From: Rikenellaceae bacterium
Lineage (GTDB): Bacteria; Bacteroidota; Bacteroidia; Bacteroidales; Rikenellaceae
Assembly (NCBI GenBank): GCA_015060045.1
Contig: SUZH01000001.1
Location: forward strand, 62,001 to 126,000
Direction of reading: 5' to 3'
DNA length: 64,000 bases
Part shown: positions 16,285 through 24,896 of the stretch, piece by piece
Numbering within the stretch: the stretch's first letter is position 1
Layout of the letters: every line of letters begins with the position of its first letter
Notes under the pieces: generated by a model
Seen by the model: the letters and a program-made list of their open reading frames with translations, nothing else
Told to the model about the DNA's origin: nothing
The model's database searches: none
Position numbers and translations under genes: made by a program

Positions 16285-18285
16285 ATGAAACGACTACTGA
16301 TGTTTTGCCTGCTGTTGGGGCTCTTCGTAACGGCCTCGGCACGCGATATATACCAGCTCAACGACGGCTGGGAATTCTTTTTCAAATCGGAGAACACCTC
16401 CGATAATGCCCGCATTGTGACCCTGCCTCACTCGTGGAATACCGACCCGCTGGCCGGCCAAAATTTCCGCGAAACGACCGGTAATTACCTGCGCGAAATC
16501 TACATTCCGAACGAATGGGCTTCGAAGCGCATCTTCATCAAGTTCTATGGTGCGCAAACGGTCACCGACCTCTTCCTCAACGGTGCCCACATCGGCGAGC
16601 ACAAGGGAGGTGGTACGGCCTTTGCCTTCGAGCTGACGAATTGGATCCGCTTCGGCATGGACAACTCGTTGCAGGTGGTTGTCAGCAACACGTTCCGCTC
16701 GGATGTATTGCCCGTATCGACCGATCAGAACCTCTACGGCGGCCTGTACCGCGATGTGGAGCTGATTGTTACCGACGAAACAGCCATTTCGCCGCTCTAC
16801 TACGGTTCGGAGGGCGTTTTATGTCGTCCGAGCCGCGTCACGAAGGAGCGCGTCGAGGGCGAGATGGAGGTTCACATGCTGACCAATCGCAACACGGACG
16901 CCACGCTCTACCTCGAAATTTTCAACGAGCGAGGCAAGACCATCTACACCCGTTCGCAGCGCATCATGGGGCAACACAAATCGATTCGTATCCCCTTTTT
17001 CTTCGATCAACCGCAATTATGGAGTCCCGAGACGCCCCATCTTTATACGGCTACGGTGCGTCTCTCGAACGATTCGTACCACGACGAGGTGCAGATTCGC
17101 ACCGGTTTCCGCGCCGTGGAGCGCAATAGCGATAGCGGTTGGATCGCCATCAACGGAGAGGCGCGCCAGCTGAAGGGCGTCACCCTCCACCACGACCATG
17201 CCCTGGGCGGTCTGATGGACAACATGCAGTTGGAGGCCGATCTTCAGCAGGTGCAGGAGTTGGGCGCTACGGCCATCCGCTCCTCGATGCAGCCCCACGG
17301 GCAGCATCTCTACAACCTGTGCGACGAACAGGGCATGCTTGTCTGGATCGACATCCCGATGCACCGTGCCCCCTTCATCGGCGATATGGCCTACTATACC
17401 ACACCGGCTTTTGAACACAATGCGCGCGAACAGTTGCGTGAAATTATTGCCCAAAACATAAATCACCCGTCCGTGATCATGTGGGGTATTTTCTCGCGTC
17501 TTGTACCGCGTGGCGAGGATATTCTGCAGTGCATCCGCAACCTCAACACCGAAGCCAAACGCCTCGACCCGAAGCGTTTGACGGTGGCCTGCAGCGACCA
17601 GGACGGCCCGATCAACTTCATCACCGATCTGATTGCCTGGCGTCAGGATGTGGGATGGCAGCGCGGCTCGACCAGCGACCTGCAATTGTGGCGCGATCAG
17701 CTCAAAGCCAACTGGGGACACCTCGGATCGGCCGTCACCTATGGTGGCGAGGGATTCCTGGGTATGACGGCCCGCACCACACAACAGCAGCGCACGAACC
17801 TCCCGACCGAGGAACGTCAGACCCGTTTCCACGAGGAGTACAGCCGCCAGCTGGAGGCCGACTCGCTCTTCTGGGGTATGTGGGTAGAGAATATGTTCGA
17901 ATATGGTTCGGCACGTCGTCCCTATGGACTGAATGCCAACGGATTGATCACGCTCGATCGCCGCGAGAAGAAGGATGCCTACTACCTCTATCGCGCGCTG
18001 TGGAATAAGCGCGCCAAGACGGTCCATTTGGCCAATCGCCGCGATCGCATCCGCTCACTCTCGGAGCAGAGCTTTACGGTCTACTCTTCGGAGAAAGATC
18101 CTGTGTTAATGATTAACGACGACACGGTTCGTCTGTGGAACACCTCACCCTGCATCTATCGCAGCGACACGGTTCAATTGCGTGGGCAGGTGCAGGTGCG
18201 CGTCTCAGCCGGAGGTGTGGGCGATGGCGTCACAATGCAGATTGGCAACGCTTTAAGATTGCAGCCGCGGCAGGCCCCTCGTTAA
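16285..18285 (+). CDS. GH2-fold protein lacking both catalytic glutamates
   Basis: 666 residues with a signal peptide (MKRLLMFCLLLGLFVTASA), so periplasmic or exported. Domain order is that of glycoside hydrolase family 2: sugar-binding jelly roll (about 20-175), immunoglobulin-like sandwich (about 180-285), TIM barrel (about 290-580). The usual acid/base motif W-x-x-G-N-E after NHPSVIMW reads G-I-F-S-R-L, so Asn-Glu is replaced by S404-R405. At the nucleophile site the usual [ST]-E-[YF]-G reads V-T-Y-G-G-E (484-489), with the Glu missing. Other barrel residues are kept. It may be a non-catalytic binder or use another residue. The last 56 bases overlap the convergent wbqC gene. Confidence 0.85.
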   Translation: MKRLLMFCLLLGLFVTASARDIYQLNDGWEFFFKSENTSDNARIVTLPHSWNTDPLAGQNFRETTGNYLREIYIPNEWASKRIFIKFYGAQTVTDLFLNGAHIGEHKGGGTAFAFELTNWIRFGMDNSLQVVVSNTFRSDVLPVSTDQNLYGGLYRDVELIVTDETAISPLYYGSEGVLCRPSRVTKERVEGEMEVHMLTNRNTDATLYLEIFNERGKTIYTRSQRIMGQHKSIRIPFFFDQPQLWSPETPHLYTATVRLSNDSYHDEVQIRTGFRAVERNSDSGWIAINGEARQLKGVTLHHDHALGGLMDNMQLEADLQQVQELGATAIRSSMQPHGQHLYNLCDEQGMLVWIDIPMHRAPFIGDMAYYTTPAFEHNAREQLREIIAQNINHPSVIMWGIFSRLVPRGEDILQCIRNLNTEAKRLDPKRLTVACSDQDGPINFITDLIAWRQDVGWQRGSTSDLQLWRDQLKANWGHLGSAVTYGGEGFLGMTARTTQQQRTNLPTEERQTRFHEEYSRQLEADSLFWGMWVENMFEYGSARRPYGLNANGLITLDRREKKDAYYLYRALWNKRAKTVHLANRRDRIRSLSEQSFTVYSSEKDPVLMINDDTVRLWNTSPCIYRSDTVQLRGQVQVRVSAGGVGDGVTMQIGNALRLQPRQAPR

Positions 18286-18838
18286 AGAGGAGATCCACGA
18301 TCGAGAGATTACCCACATAGGGTTGTCGATCGGCAAAGACTTGGATATAGGGTTCGGTCACAAAGACCGGACCCTTTGTTTTGGGGCGCAGGTCGAGATC
18401 CTCCTCCTCGGCCACGACATAGGTTTCGGAGGTGGGTGGTGGCGTAAGGCCGAGCATGGTGCAAAGTTCGGCAATGAGCGCCAGATTAAACTCCACGAGC
18501 GACGCATACTCCTCTTGATAGAACCGCTCCAGACGCGGGGCGTAATAATCGAAGTAGGGCGAAGCCTTGTAGGCCGCCACCAGCGCACCCCAATGCTGTT
18601 TCTGCCAACGTTTCGAGTAGTCGAGGCGCATCGTATGCATCGGCTGACGCGGTCGGTTGGCCCGCACGACCTGCGCCGTGAGCTCCATCACCCCGTCCGA
18701 GGTCATGATGCGGGCACGGTTGCGCTCCGAGCGCTTGATAAAGTGCTCGCCTACATCAATCACACCCTCCCCTCGAACGAGGGCACAAAACCACGAAATC
18801 GAGGGCAGATAGGCCGCCGGAAGGAGGATACGCTGCAT
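18230..18838 (-). CDS. WbqC family protein
   Basis: 202 residues matching the WbqC-like family: start LLPAAYLPSISWFCALVRGEGV, then GEHFIKRSERNRARI and the DYSKRWQKQHWGALVAAYKASPYFDYY block. Relatives lie in O-antigen or surface-sugar loci and are thought to act in sugar amino-acylation; the biochemistry is unsettled. It converges with the GH2-like gene and the two coding ends overlap by 56 bases. No other sugar-biosynthesis genes are near. Confidence 0.85.
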   Translation of the reverse strand: MQRILLPAAYLPSISWFCALVRGEGVIDVGEHFIKRSERNRARIMTSDGVMELTAQVVRANRPRQPMHTMRLDYSKRWQKQHWGALVAAYKASPYFDYYAPRLERFYQEEYASLVEFNLALIAELCTMLGLTPPPTSETYVVAEEEDLDLRPKTKGPVFVTEPYIQVFADRQPYVGNLSIVDLLFNEGPAAAAILKRCQSAL

Positions 18839-18874
18839 TTAAAACTAATTCTTAATTTTTAATTCTAAATTGGT

Positions 18875-20359
18875 CTACTCCTCCGTCCAATCGCCGTTCT
18901 TTTTGATCAGAGCTATCAACTTATCGAGCGCCTCCTCCTGCGGGATGTTCTTCTCGATCACCTCGCGACCTTTGTAGAGGGTGATACGCCCGGGAGCAGC
19001 ACCGACATAGCCGTAATCGGCATCGGCCATCTCACCCGGACCGTTGACGATGCAGCCCATCACACCGATGCGCAGATTCTTTAGGTGCGAGGTCTTGGAG
19101 CGGATCTCGGCCAACGTCTTTTCAATGTCGTAAAGCGTGCGACCACACGAGGGACAGGCAATATACTCCGTATGCGAAAAGCGCACGCGTGCCGCCTGCA
19201 GGATCATCAGCTCCACCTCACGAATCTCCTCGGCCGAAAATTGCGGTGCATCGATCCAGATACCGTCAGCCAGGCCATCCAACAGCAGCATGCCCAGATC
19301 GGCTGCCGCCTTGACAGCCACCGTTTCCAACTCCGCATCGGTATAGCGACGACGAATCATCACCGGCTCGTCGGCCTCATCGAGCGACAAAATCGCAGCA
19401 CGCAACTCGGCGGTCGGATTCTCGCTCACAGCCTCGATCACGCGGAAGCCTTCATGCGGCTCATCATGGGTCAGAGGGACTTGTACCGCACTGCGACGGC
19501 GATAGGCATACGGGGAGTAGCGCTCGGGGTACTTCACCGCGAACGTGCCCGGGCGATGTCGGAAGTAATCGGCCAAGAGTTGTGCGGTTGGGATCTCGTT
19601 TTCAGGCGCCTCGGTGAGCGATACGCGGATCGTGTCGCCGATACCGTCCGCCAGCAACGCGCCAATCCCCACGGCACTCTTGATGCGCCCCTCGAGGCCG
19701 TTACCCGCCTCCGTCACACCGAGGTGGATCGGGTAGGTCATTCCCTCCTCCAGCATCGCTTTGACCAAGAGGCGATAAGCCGCCACCATAACACGCGTGT
19801 TGCTCGACTTCATTGAGACTACCACCTGGTCAAACGCTTCGCGACGGCAGATTCGCAGGAACTCCATCGCCGAGACAACCATGCCTTCAGGCGTGTCGCC
19901 CCACTCGTCAAAGACGCGTTTGGCGAGCGAACCGTGGTTCACACCGATGCGCAGCGCCACACCACGCTCGCGACATTGGGCAATAAGGGCCTCCAACTCG
20001 CCCCGATCGAGGCGGTAGTTGCCCGGATTGATGCGTACCTTATCGACGTAGTTAGCCGCCACAGCTGCCACCTCGGGCAGGAAGTGGATATCGGCCACGA
20101 TCGCTGTATCAAAACCCTCCGCACGCACCTGATCGACAATATTTTTCAGATTCTCGCCCTCGCGACGACCCTGCGCCGTGAGACGGACAATCTTACCACC
20201 CGCACGATCGATGCGCTCGATCTGCGCCACCGAGGCGGCGGTATTGTTCGTGTCGGTATTGGTCATCGACTGGGCGGCAATCGGACGATCGGCTCCTATC
20301 TCAACCGATCCGATACGCACAACGTGGCTCTTGCGTCGCGAATAGTGTGTCAGTTCCAT
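18875..20359 (-). CDS. ispG: 4-hydroxy-3-methylbut-2-enyl diphosphate synthase (flavodoxin)
   Basis: IspG/GcpE of the MEP isoprenoid pathway, turning the cyclic diphosphate MEcPP into HMBPP with a 4Fe-4S cluster. 494 residues. TIM barrel at about 1-250 (IGSVEIGADRPIAAQSMTN at its start). The cluster ligands are C402 and C405 in CPSCGRT and C436 in GCIVNGPGE. The E. coli cysteines are 270, 273 and 305, so about 130 extra residues lie between barrel and cluster domain. Plant-type and many Bacteroidetes enzymes carry a larger insert, so this one looks shortened. It is divergent from xpt, with back-to-back -7 boxes. Confidence 0.96.
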   Translation of the reverse strand: MELTHYSRRKSHVVRIGSVEIGADRPIAAQSMTNTDTNNTAASVAQIERIDRAGGKIVRLTAQGRREGENLKNIVDQVRAEGFDTAIVADIHFLPEVAAVAANYVDKVRINPGNYRLDRGELEALIAQCRERGVALRIGVNHGSLAKRVFDEWGDTPEGMVVSAMEFLRICRREAFDQVVVSMKSSNTRVMVAAYRLLVKAMLEEGMTYPIHLGVTEAGNGLEGRIKSAVGIGALLADGIGDTIRVSLTEAPENEIPTAQLLADYFRHRPGTFAVKYPERYSPYAYRRRSAVQVPLTHDEPHEGFRVIEAVSENPTAELRAAILSLDEADEPVMIRRRYTDAELETVAVKAAADLGMLLLDGLADGIWIDAPQFSAEEIREVELMILQAARVRFSHTEYIACPSCGRTLYDIEKTLAEIRSKTSHLKNLRIGVMGCIVNGPGEMADADYGYVGAAPGRITLYKGREVIEKNIPQEEALDKLIALIKKNGDWTEE

Positions 20360-20385
20360 GTTGAAAAATTGCTATATCGAATAAG

Positions 20386-20393
20386 CAAAGATA
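20386..20393 (-). promoter_or_regulatory. -7 promoter box for ispG
   Basis: TATCTTTG on the minus strand, 27 bases before the ispG ATG. A divergent plus-strand box begins three bases away. Confidence 0.6.
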
Positions 20394-20395
20394 GC

Positions 20396-20403
20396 TATTT
20401 TTG
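20396..20403 (+). promoter_or_regulatory. Candidate -7 promoter box for xpt-permease operon
   Basis: TATTTTTG on the plus strand. If used, the xpt message has a leader of about 265 bases containing a 16-bp palindrome and a terminator-like hairpin. I see no better box closer to xpt. Confidence 0.4.
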
Positions 20404-20545
20404 GCCACATTGCATCGCGCAAATTTCCCCATCGGAACGGCAAAACCGCGCATAGATATTGCAACTATCTGAGAATGCGATCTTTTCGTACTTTTAATTT
20501 CTTTGTGCAACCTACAAAACGAACAATCAAAAGTCCACACGAAAT

Positions 20546-20561
20546 ATTTTGTCGACAAAAT
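20546..20561. repeat. 16-bp perfect palindrome upstream of xpt
   Basis: ATTTTGTCGACAAAAT is a perfect dyad in the ispG-xpt gap, about 110 bases before the xpt start. Its size and symmetry would suit a dimeric repressor site. No regulator is identified. Confidence 0.4.
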
Positions 20562-20618
20562 GGAACAGCTTCCGAAAAAAAATCGTTAAATTCGCGAAAA
20601 TTTTGGTTCTAATCCTAC

Positions 20619-20655
20619 CCCAAACTCGGTAAGAGTTACCGATTTCGGGTTTTTC
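20619..20655 (+). promoter_or_regulatory. Terminator-like hairpin in the xpt leader (possible attenuator)
   Basis: The core stem CGGTAA (20627-20632) pairs with TTACCG (20636-20641) around a 3-base loop and extends outward, with mismatches, to CCC/GGG (20618-20621 with 20647-20649). It is followed by GTTTTTC and sits about 20 bases before the xpt ATG. An intrinsic terminator here would act as an attenuator of purine salvage. The conserved core of the purine riboswitch is not visible. Confidence 0.45.
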
Positions 20656-20670
20656 GCACCAACAAATACT

Positions 20671-21240
20671 ATGAAAATACTCAAAGAGCGCATTTTGAGC
20701 GACGGAAGATGTTTCCCGGGCGGCATTTTGAAGGTAGACAACTTCATCAACCATCAGATGGACCCGGTCCTTATGCGCGAAATGGCCAAAGAGCTGGTCA
20801 AAAGATTCTCCTCCCATCCCATCAACAAGGTCATCACGATTGAAGCGAGCGGTATCGCACCGGCCATCATGGTGGGCGATTATTTGAATGTCCCCGTGCT
20901 GTTTGCCAAGAAAAAGGTGCCGAGCACGATGGAGAACATGCTCGTCACGGAGGTCTACTCCTTCACCAAGGAGCGCTCCTATACGGTCTGTGTGAGTGGC
21001 GATTATCTCAGTAAGGAGGACCACGTTTTGTTCATCGACGACTTCCTGGCCAACGGCAACGCCGCCATCGGCATTTTGGACCTCGTGCAGCAGGCAGGCG
21101 GCACGGTCGAAGGGATGGGATTCCTGATTGAAAAGGGGTTCCAGCACGGTGGCGACGAACTGCGTAAACGAGGCATTCATGTCGAGTCGCTGGCCATCAT
21201 CGAGAGCCTGGATAACTGCACCATTAAGATTCGCGAATAA
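20671..21240 (+). CDS. xpt: Xanthine phosphoribosyltransferase
   Basis: 189 residues. It joins xanthine to PRPP to give XMP in purine salvage, in the cytoplasm. The PRPP-binding loop is [15 protein letters not shown] and the family opening is [26 protein letters not shown] in parts (ILxDG and VDxFxNHQ). The Gram-positive-type length fits. The stop TAA shares one base with the ATG of the downstream permease, so uptake and salvage are coupled. The leader may be attenuated (see 20619-20655). Confidence 0.96.
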   Translation: MKILKERILSDGRCFPGGILKVDNFINHQMDPVLMREMAKELVKRFSSHPINKVITIEASGIAPAIMVGDYLNVPVLFAKKKVPSTMENMLVTEVYSFTKERSYTVCVSGDYLSKEDHVLFIDDFLANGNAAIGILDLVQQAGGTVEGMGFLIEKGFQHGGDELRKRGIHVESLAIIESLDNCTIKIRE

Positions 21241-22547
21241 TGAAAAACGGACTGATCTATGGGTTGGAAGAGCGCCCGCCCCTCAAAGAGACCCTCTTTG
21301 CCGCCCTGCAACACCTGCTGGCCATCTTCGTGGCCATCATCACCCCGCCCCTGATTATCTCCGGCGCGCTGGGATTCGATATCGAAACGACCAGCTTCCT
21401 GGTCTCGATGTCGCTCTTCGTGTCGGGCATTGCCACCTTTATCCAGTGCCGAAAAATAGGCCCTGCGGGATGTGGCCTGCTCTGCGTACAGGGTACGAGC
21501 TTTTCGTTTATCAGCCCGATTATCTTAGCCGGTGCCATCGGCGGTCTGCCCGCCATCTTCGGCGCCACCATGGTAGGTGCCTTGGCCGAGATTTTCATCA
21601 GCCGCATCCTCAAATATGCCATGAAAGTCATCACGCCGCTGGTGTCGGGTATCGTGGTGACCCTGATCGGTATCAGCCTGATTAAGGTGGGCATCACCTC
21701 CTGCGGTGGCGGCAATGTAGCCATCGAGGCGGGAACCTTCGGATCGTTTCAAAATCTGGGCATTGCCACCCTCGTTTTGATCTTGATCGTGCTCTTCAAC
21801 CGCAGCTCCAACCGCTACCTGCGCATGGGGTCGATCATCCTCGGCATCTTCATCGGCTACGTTGTCTCCTACTTCTGCGGCATGGTCCATTTCGATAACA
21901 TGCCCGATTATGCCCTGTTCAACGTGCCGATGCCCTTCAAGTACGGTGTTTCGTTCAACCTCTCGGCCATCCTGGCCTTTGCCATCGTCTACATCATCAC
22001 GGCCATCGAGGCCTATGGCGACATTACGGCCAATTCGCTCATCTCGGAAGAGCCGGTCGAGGGAGAGAAGTTCTTAAAACGTGCCCAGGGCGGCATCTTT
22101 GCCGATGGACTGAACTCGCTCATTGCCGGTGCGCTCAACTCCTTCCCCAACTCGATTTTCGCCCAAAACAACGGCATGATCCAGCTGACGGGAGTTGCCA
22201 GCCGCTATGTCGGCTACTTCATTGCCCTCTTCCTCGTGTTGCTCGGCTTTTTCCCCATCGTCGGTGTGGTCTTCTCGTTTATGCCCGACCCCGTATTGGG
22301 AGGTGCTACCCTGCTCATGTTTGGTACCGTAGCCTCGGCCGGTGTAAAGATTATCGCCTCGCAGCAACTCGATCGCAAAGCGACGCTGGTCATCGCCATC
22401 AGCTTCAGCATGGGCCTGGGTGTGGAGTTGTATCCCGACATTCTCACCCAATTCCCCGACACGATAAAGAACATCTTCTCGTCGGGAATTACCACGGGTG
22501 GTCTGGCCGCCATCATCTCCAACATGGTCATCAGAATCAAAGAGTAA
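21240..22547 (+). CDS. Nucleobase:cation symporter-2 family purine permease
   Basis: 435 residues with 12-14 hydrophobic segments of the NCS2/uracil-xanthine permease family. QHLLAIFVAIITPPLIISGA is the family's first helix; CVQGTSFSFI and the later AQNNGMIQLTGVASRYVG carry the conserved Gln and substrate-site region. Coupling to xpt by a one-base overlap argues for xanthine or a related purine as substrate. It resembles PbuX/XanP, but specificity cannot be fixed by eye. A strong hairpin follows at 22645-22674. Confidence 0.93.
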   Translation: MKNGLIYGLEERPPLKETLFAALQHLLAIFVAIITPPLIISGALGFDIETTSFLVSMSLFVSGIATFIQCRKIGPAGCGLLCVQGTSFSFISPIILAGAIGGLPAIFGATMVGALAEIFISRILKYAMKVITPLVSGIVVTLIGISLIKVGITSCGGGNVAIEAGTFGSFQNLGIATLVLILIVLFNRSSNRYLRMGSIILGIFIGYVVSYFCGMVHFDNMPDYALFNVPMPFKYGVSFNLSAILAFAIVYIITAIEAYGDITANSLISEEPVEGEKFLKRAQGGIFADGLNSLIAGALNSFPNSIFAQNNGMIQLTGVASRYVGYFIALFLVLLGFFPIVGVVFSFMPDPVLGGATLLMFGTVASAGVKIIASQQLDRKATLVIAISFSMGLGVELYPDILTQFPDTIKNIFSSGITTGGLAAIISNMVIRIKE

Positions 22548-22548
22548 A

Positions 22549-22632
22549 GCGTAGCCTTCGCCGCTTCACACCCCGCGCGGGAGCGCCATTCCAAGCAAGG
22601 GAGGTCGGTCCGAGACCCAACGTCGGCTACGC
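22549..22632 (+). other. Folded GC-rich spacer after the purine permease
   Basis: GCGTAGCC (22549-22556) pairs with GGCTACGC (22625-22632), enclosing a GC-rich loop with the palindrome CCCGCGCGGG and a GGTC/GACC mini-stem. It begins at the permease stop codon and ends just before the terminator hairpin. It could be a 3'-end RNA structure or a decayed repeat. No coding frame is convincing. Confidence 0.4.
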
Positions 22633-22644
22633 ATCCTCCGCAAT

Positions 22645-22690
22645 CGGCCCTCGACATCTGCCTGTCGAGGGCCGCTCTTGTACTTTTTTG
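22645..22690 (+). terminator. Terminator after purine permease
   Basis: Perfect 12-bp stem CGGCCCTCGACA (22645-22656) with TGTCGAGGGCCG (22663-22674), 6-base loop, followed after 10 bases by a run of six T. Confidence 0.7.
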
Positions 22691-22723
22691 CACAAAGAGC
22701 ATCCGCTTTTCACGACTTCTTCG

Positions 22724-22731
22724 TATATTTG
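22724..22731 (+). promoter_or_regulatory. -7 promoter box immediately before recG
   Basis: TATATTTG on the plus strand ends 4 bases before the ATG at 22736, so transcription would begin at or next to the start codon. Confidence 0.5.
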
Positions 22732-22735
22732 TCCT

Positions 22736-24853
22736 ATGGAGCGCGTAATGATGCAGGATATTCAGTTTGTAGCGGGGGTCGGTGAGGCACGCGCCAAGTT
22801 GCTGGGCAAGGAGCTCGGCATCCGCACCGTGGGCGATCTGTTGAACCACTTCCCCTTCCGTTACATCGACCGTACGCGCATCTACCCCATCGCCGAGATT
22901 ACCGAGGCTGCCGGATTGGCCTACGTGCAGTTGCGGGCCCGCATCGCAGGCATCGCCTACGCCGGTGAGGGGCGCAAAAAACGCTTCACGGCCTATGCCC
23001 AAGATGAGACGGGACGGGTCGAATTGGTCTGGTTCCAGGGGATCAAGTGGATCGAGAAACGGATCGAAGTGGGGCGTGAGTACCTCATCTTCGGCCGTCC
23101 GTCGTTCTACCGTGGCGAGCTGCAGTTGGCCCACCCCGAAATCGAGACGATGGAGCAGGCCCTTTCGCGCAAGGCCGAGAGCGGCATGCAGGGCATCTAC
23201 CCCTCGACCGAGAAGATCTCCTCATCGCTCGGCACCAAAGGATTCTACCGCATCATCCAAAACGCCTGGGCACTCGTCAGCCGCGGTCGGATTGCTGATC
23301 CGTTGCCCGAGTCGATGCGCCAGGCATACGGCCTGATCGGGCTGCACGAAGCCTACTACAACGTCCATTTCCCGCAATCGGCCGAACTGCTGCGCCAAGC
23401 GCAGTATCGCCTGAAGTTCGACGAGCTGCTGGGCGTCCAACTCGGCGTGCAATCCCGCCGCACGGAGCGCCTCGAAAAGCAGAACGGCTTCCTTTTCCCG
23501 AAGGTGGGCGATGCCTTCAACACCTTTTACAACGAAAAACTCCCCTTCCCGCTCACGGGAGCCCAAAAGCGCGTCATCAAGGAGATCCGCCAGGATACCG
23601 TGACGGGCTACCAGATGAACCGCCTCTTGCAGGGCGATGTGGGGTCGGGTAAGACGCTTGTGGCGCTGATCTCGATGCTGCTGGCGGTCGATAACGGTTT
23701 CCAGGCCTGCCTGATGGCCCCGACCGAGATCCTGGCCCGCCAACACTTTGCCACCATCACCAAGATGTTGGCCGACATTCCCGTGCGGGTAGCGATTCTT
23801 ACCGGTTCGTCCAAGGCGAAGGAACGACGGGAAGCCCTCGCGGGGATCGCCTCGGGCGAGGTGGATATCCTGATCGGTACGCACGCCCTAATCGAAGACA
23901 AGGTGCAGTTCCAAAACCTCGGTTTTGTCGTGATCGACGAACAGCATCGCTTTGGCGTGGAGCAACGCGCCCGCCTCTGGACCAAGAACCGCCGTCCGCC
24001 CCACATTCTGGTGATGACTGCTACCCCCATTCCGCGCACGTTGGCCATGACCCTCTATGGCGATTTGGATGTCTCGGTCATCGACGAGTTACCGCCGGGT
24101 CGCCGTCCGATTCAGACCTTCCACTACACCGATTCGGCACGCCTCCGACTGTGGGGCTTTCTGAAGAAACAGATCGCCCTCGGGCGGCAGGTCTACATCG
24201 TCTATCCGCTCATCAAAGAGTCCGAGGCGATGGACTACAAGGATCTAACCGATGGCTATGAGGCCGTTTCGCGCGACTTTCCGCTACCCCAATATGTCAC
24301 CGAAATCTGCCACGGCAAGATGAAGCCCGCCGACAAGGAGGCTTCGATGGCACGCTTTAAGTCGGGCGAGGCGCACATCCTGGTCGCCACTTCCGTGATT
24401 GAGGTGGGTGTCGATGTGCCGAACGCCACGGTGATGGTGATCGAGTCGGCCGAGCGTTTCGGCCTTTCGCAGCTCCACCAGCTGCGCGGACGTGTCGGAC
24501 GCGGTGGCGAGCAATCCTACTGCATCCTTATGTCGGGCGAAAAACTCTCGAAGGAGAGCCGAGCCCGCCTCGAGGCGATGTGCGAAACGACCGACGGATT
24601 CCGCCTTGCGGAGTTGGACCTGAAGCTACGCGGCGCGGGCGATCTGAACGGCACGATGCAGAGCGGCATGGCCTTTGATCTGAAGATTGCCAACCCCACG
24701 CGCGATGTGCAGGTGCTGACCCTCACGCGCGAGGCGGCGATGCAGGTGCTGGAACGAGATCCGCACCTCACACAGGCCGAAAATCGCGGGTTGGCTACCT
24801 TGATGGAGCGTTATTCGGCACGCGAGAAGATCGATTTCTCCCGTATTTCGTAA
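22736..24853 (+). CDS. recG: ATP-dependent DNA helicase RecG
   Basis: Superfamily 2 helicase that remodels stalled forks and Holliday junctions. About 705 residues. N-terminal wedge/OB domain (about 10-190), helicase motifs I GDVGSGKTLVAL, II VIDEQHRFGVEQR (DEQH), III MTATPIPRTLAMT and VI QLRGRVGRGGEQSY. I begin at MERVMMQDI; an earlier GTG/TTG start would run through the -7 box. Because that box ends 4 bases before this ATG, the true start may be this leaderless ATG or the ATG pair at 22748/22751. All known domains lie downstream of either. Confidence 0.96.
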   Translation: MERVMMQDIQFVAGVGEARAKLLGKELGIRTVGDLLNHFPFRYIDRTRIYPIAEITEAAGLAYVQLRARIAGIAYAGEGRKKRFTAYAQDETGRVELVWFQGIKWIEKRIEVGREYLIFGRPSFYRGELQLAHPEIETMEQALSRKAESGMQGIYPSTEKISSSLGTKGFYRIIQNAWALVSRGRIADPLPESMRQAYGLIGLHEAYYNVHFPQSAELLRQAQYRLKFDELLGVQLGVQSRRTERLEKQNGFLFPKVGDAFNTFYNEKLPFPLTGAQKRVIKEIRQDTVTGYQMNRLLQGDVGSGKTLVALISMLLAVDNGFQACLMAPTEILARQHFATITKMLADIPVRVAILTGSSKAKERREALAGIASGEVDILIGTHALIEDKVQFQNLGFVVIDEQHRFGVEQRARLWTKNRRPPHILVMTATPIPRTLAMTLYGDLDVSVIDELPPGRRPIQTFHYTDSARLRLWGFLKKQIALGRQVYIVYPLIKESEAMDYKDLTDGYEAVSRDFPLPQYVTEICHGKMKPADKEASMARFKSGEAHILVATSVIEVGVDVPNATVMVIESAERFGLSQLHQLRGRVGRGGEQSYCILMSGEKLSKESRARLEAMCETTDGFRLAELDLKLRGAGDLNGTMQSGMAFDLKIANPTRDVQVLTLTREAAMQVLERDPHLTQAENRGLATLMERYSAREKIDFSRIS

Positions 24854-24896
24854 TAAAATACCCTTGAAACCCGTTTTACAAGAAACACCATAAAAG

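Noticed and set aside
20404..20670. Purine riboswitch before xpt
   Set aside because: The conserved core of the purine aptamer is not recognisable; only a terminator-like hairpin supports regulation.
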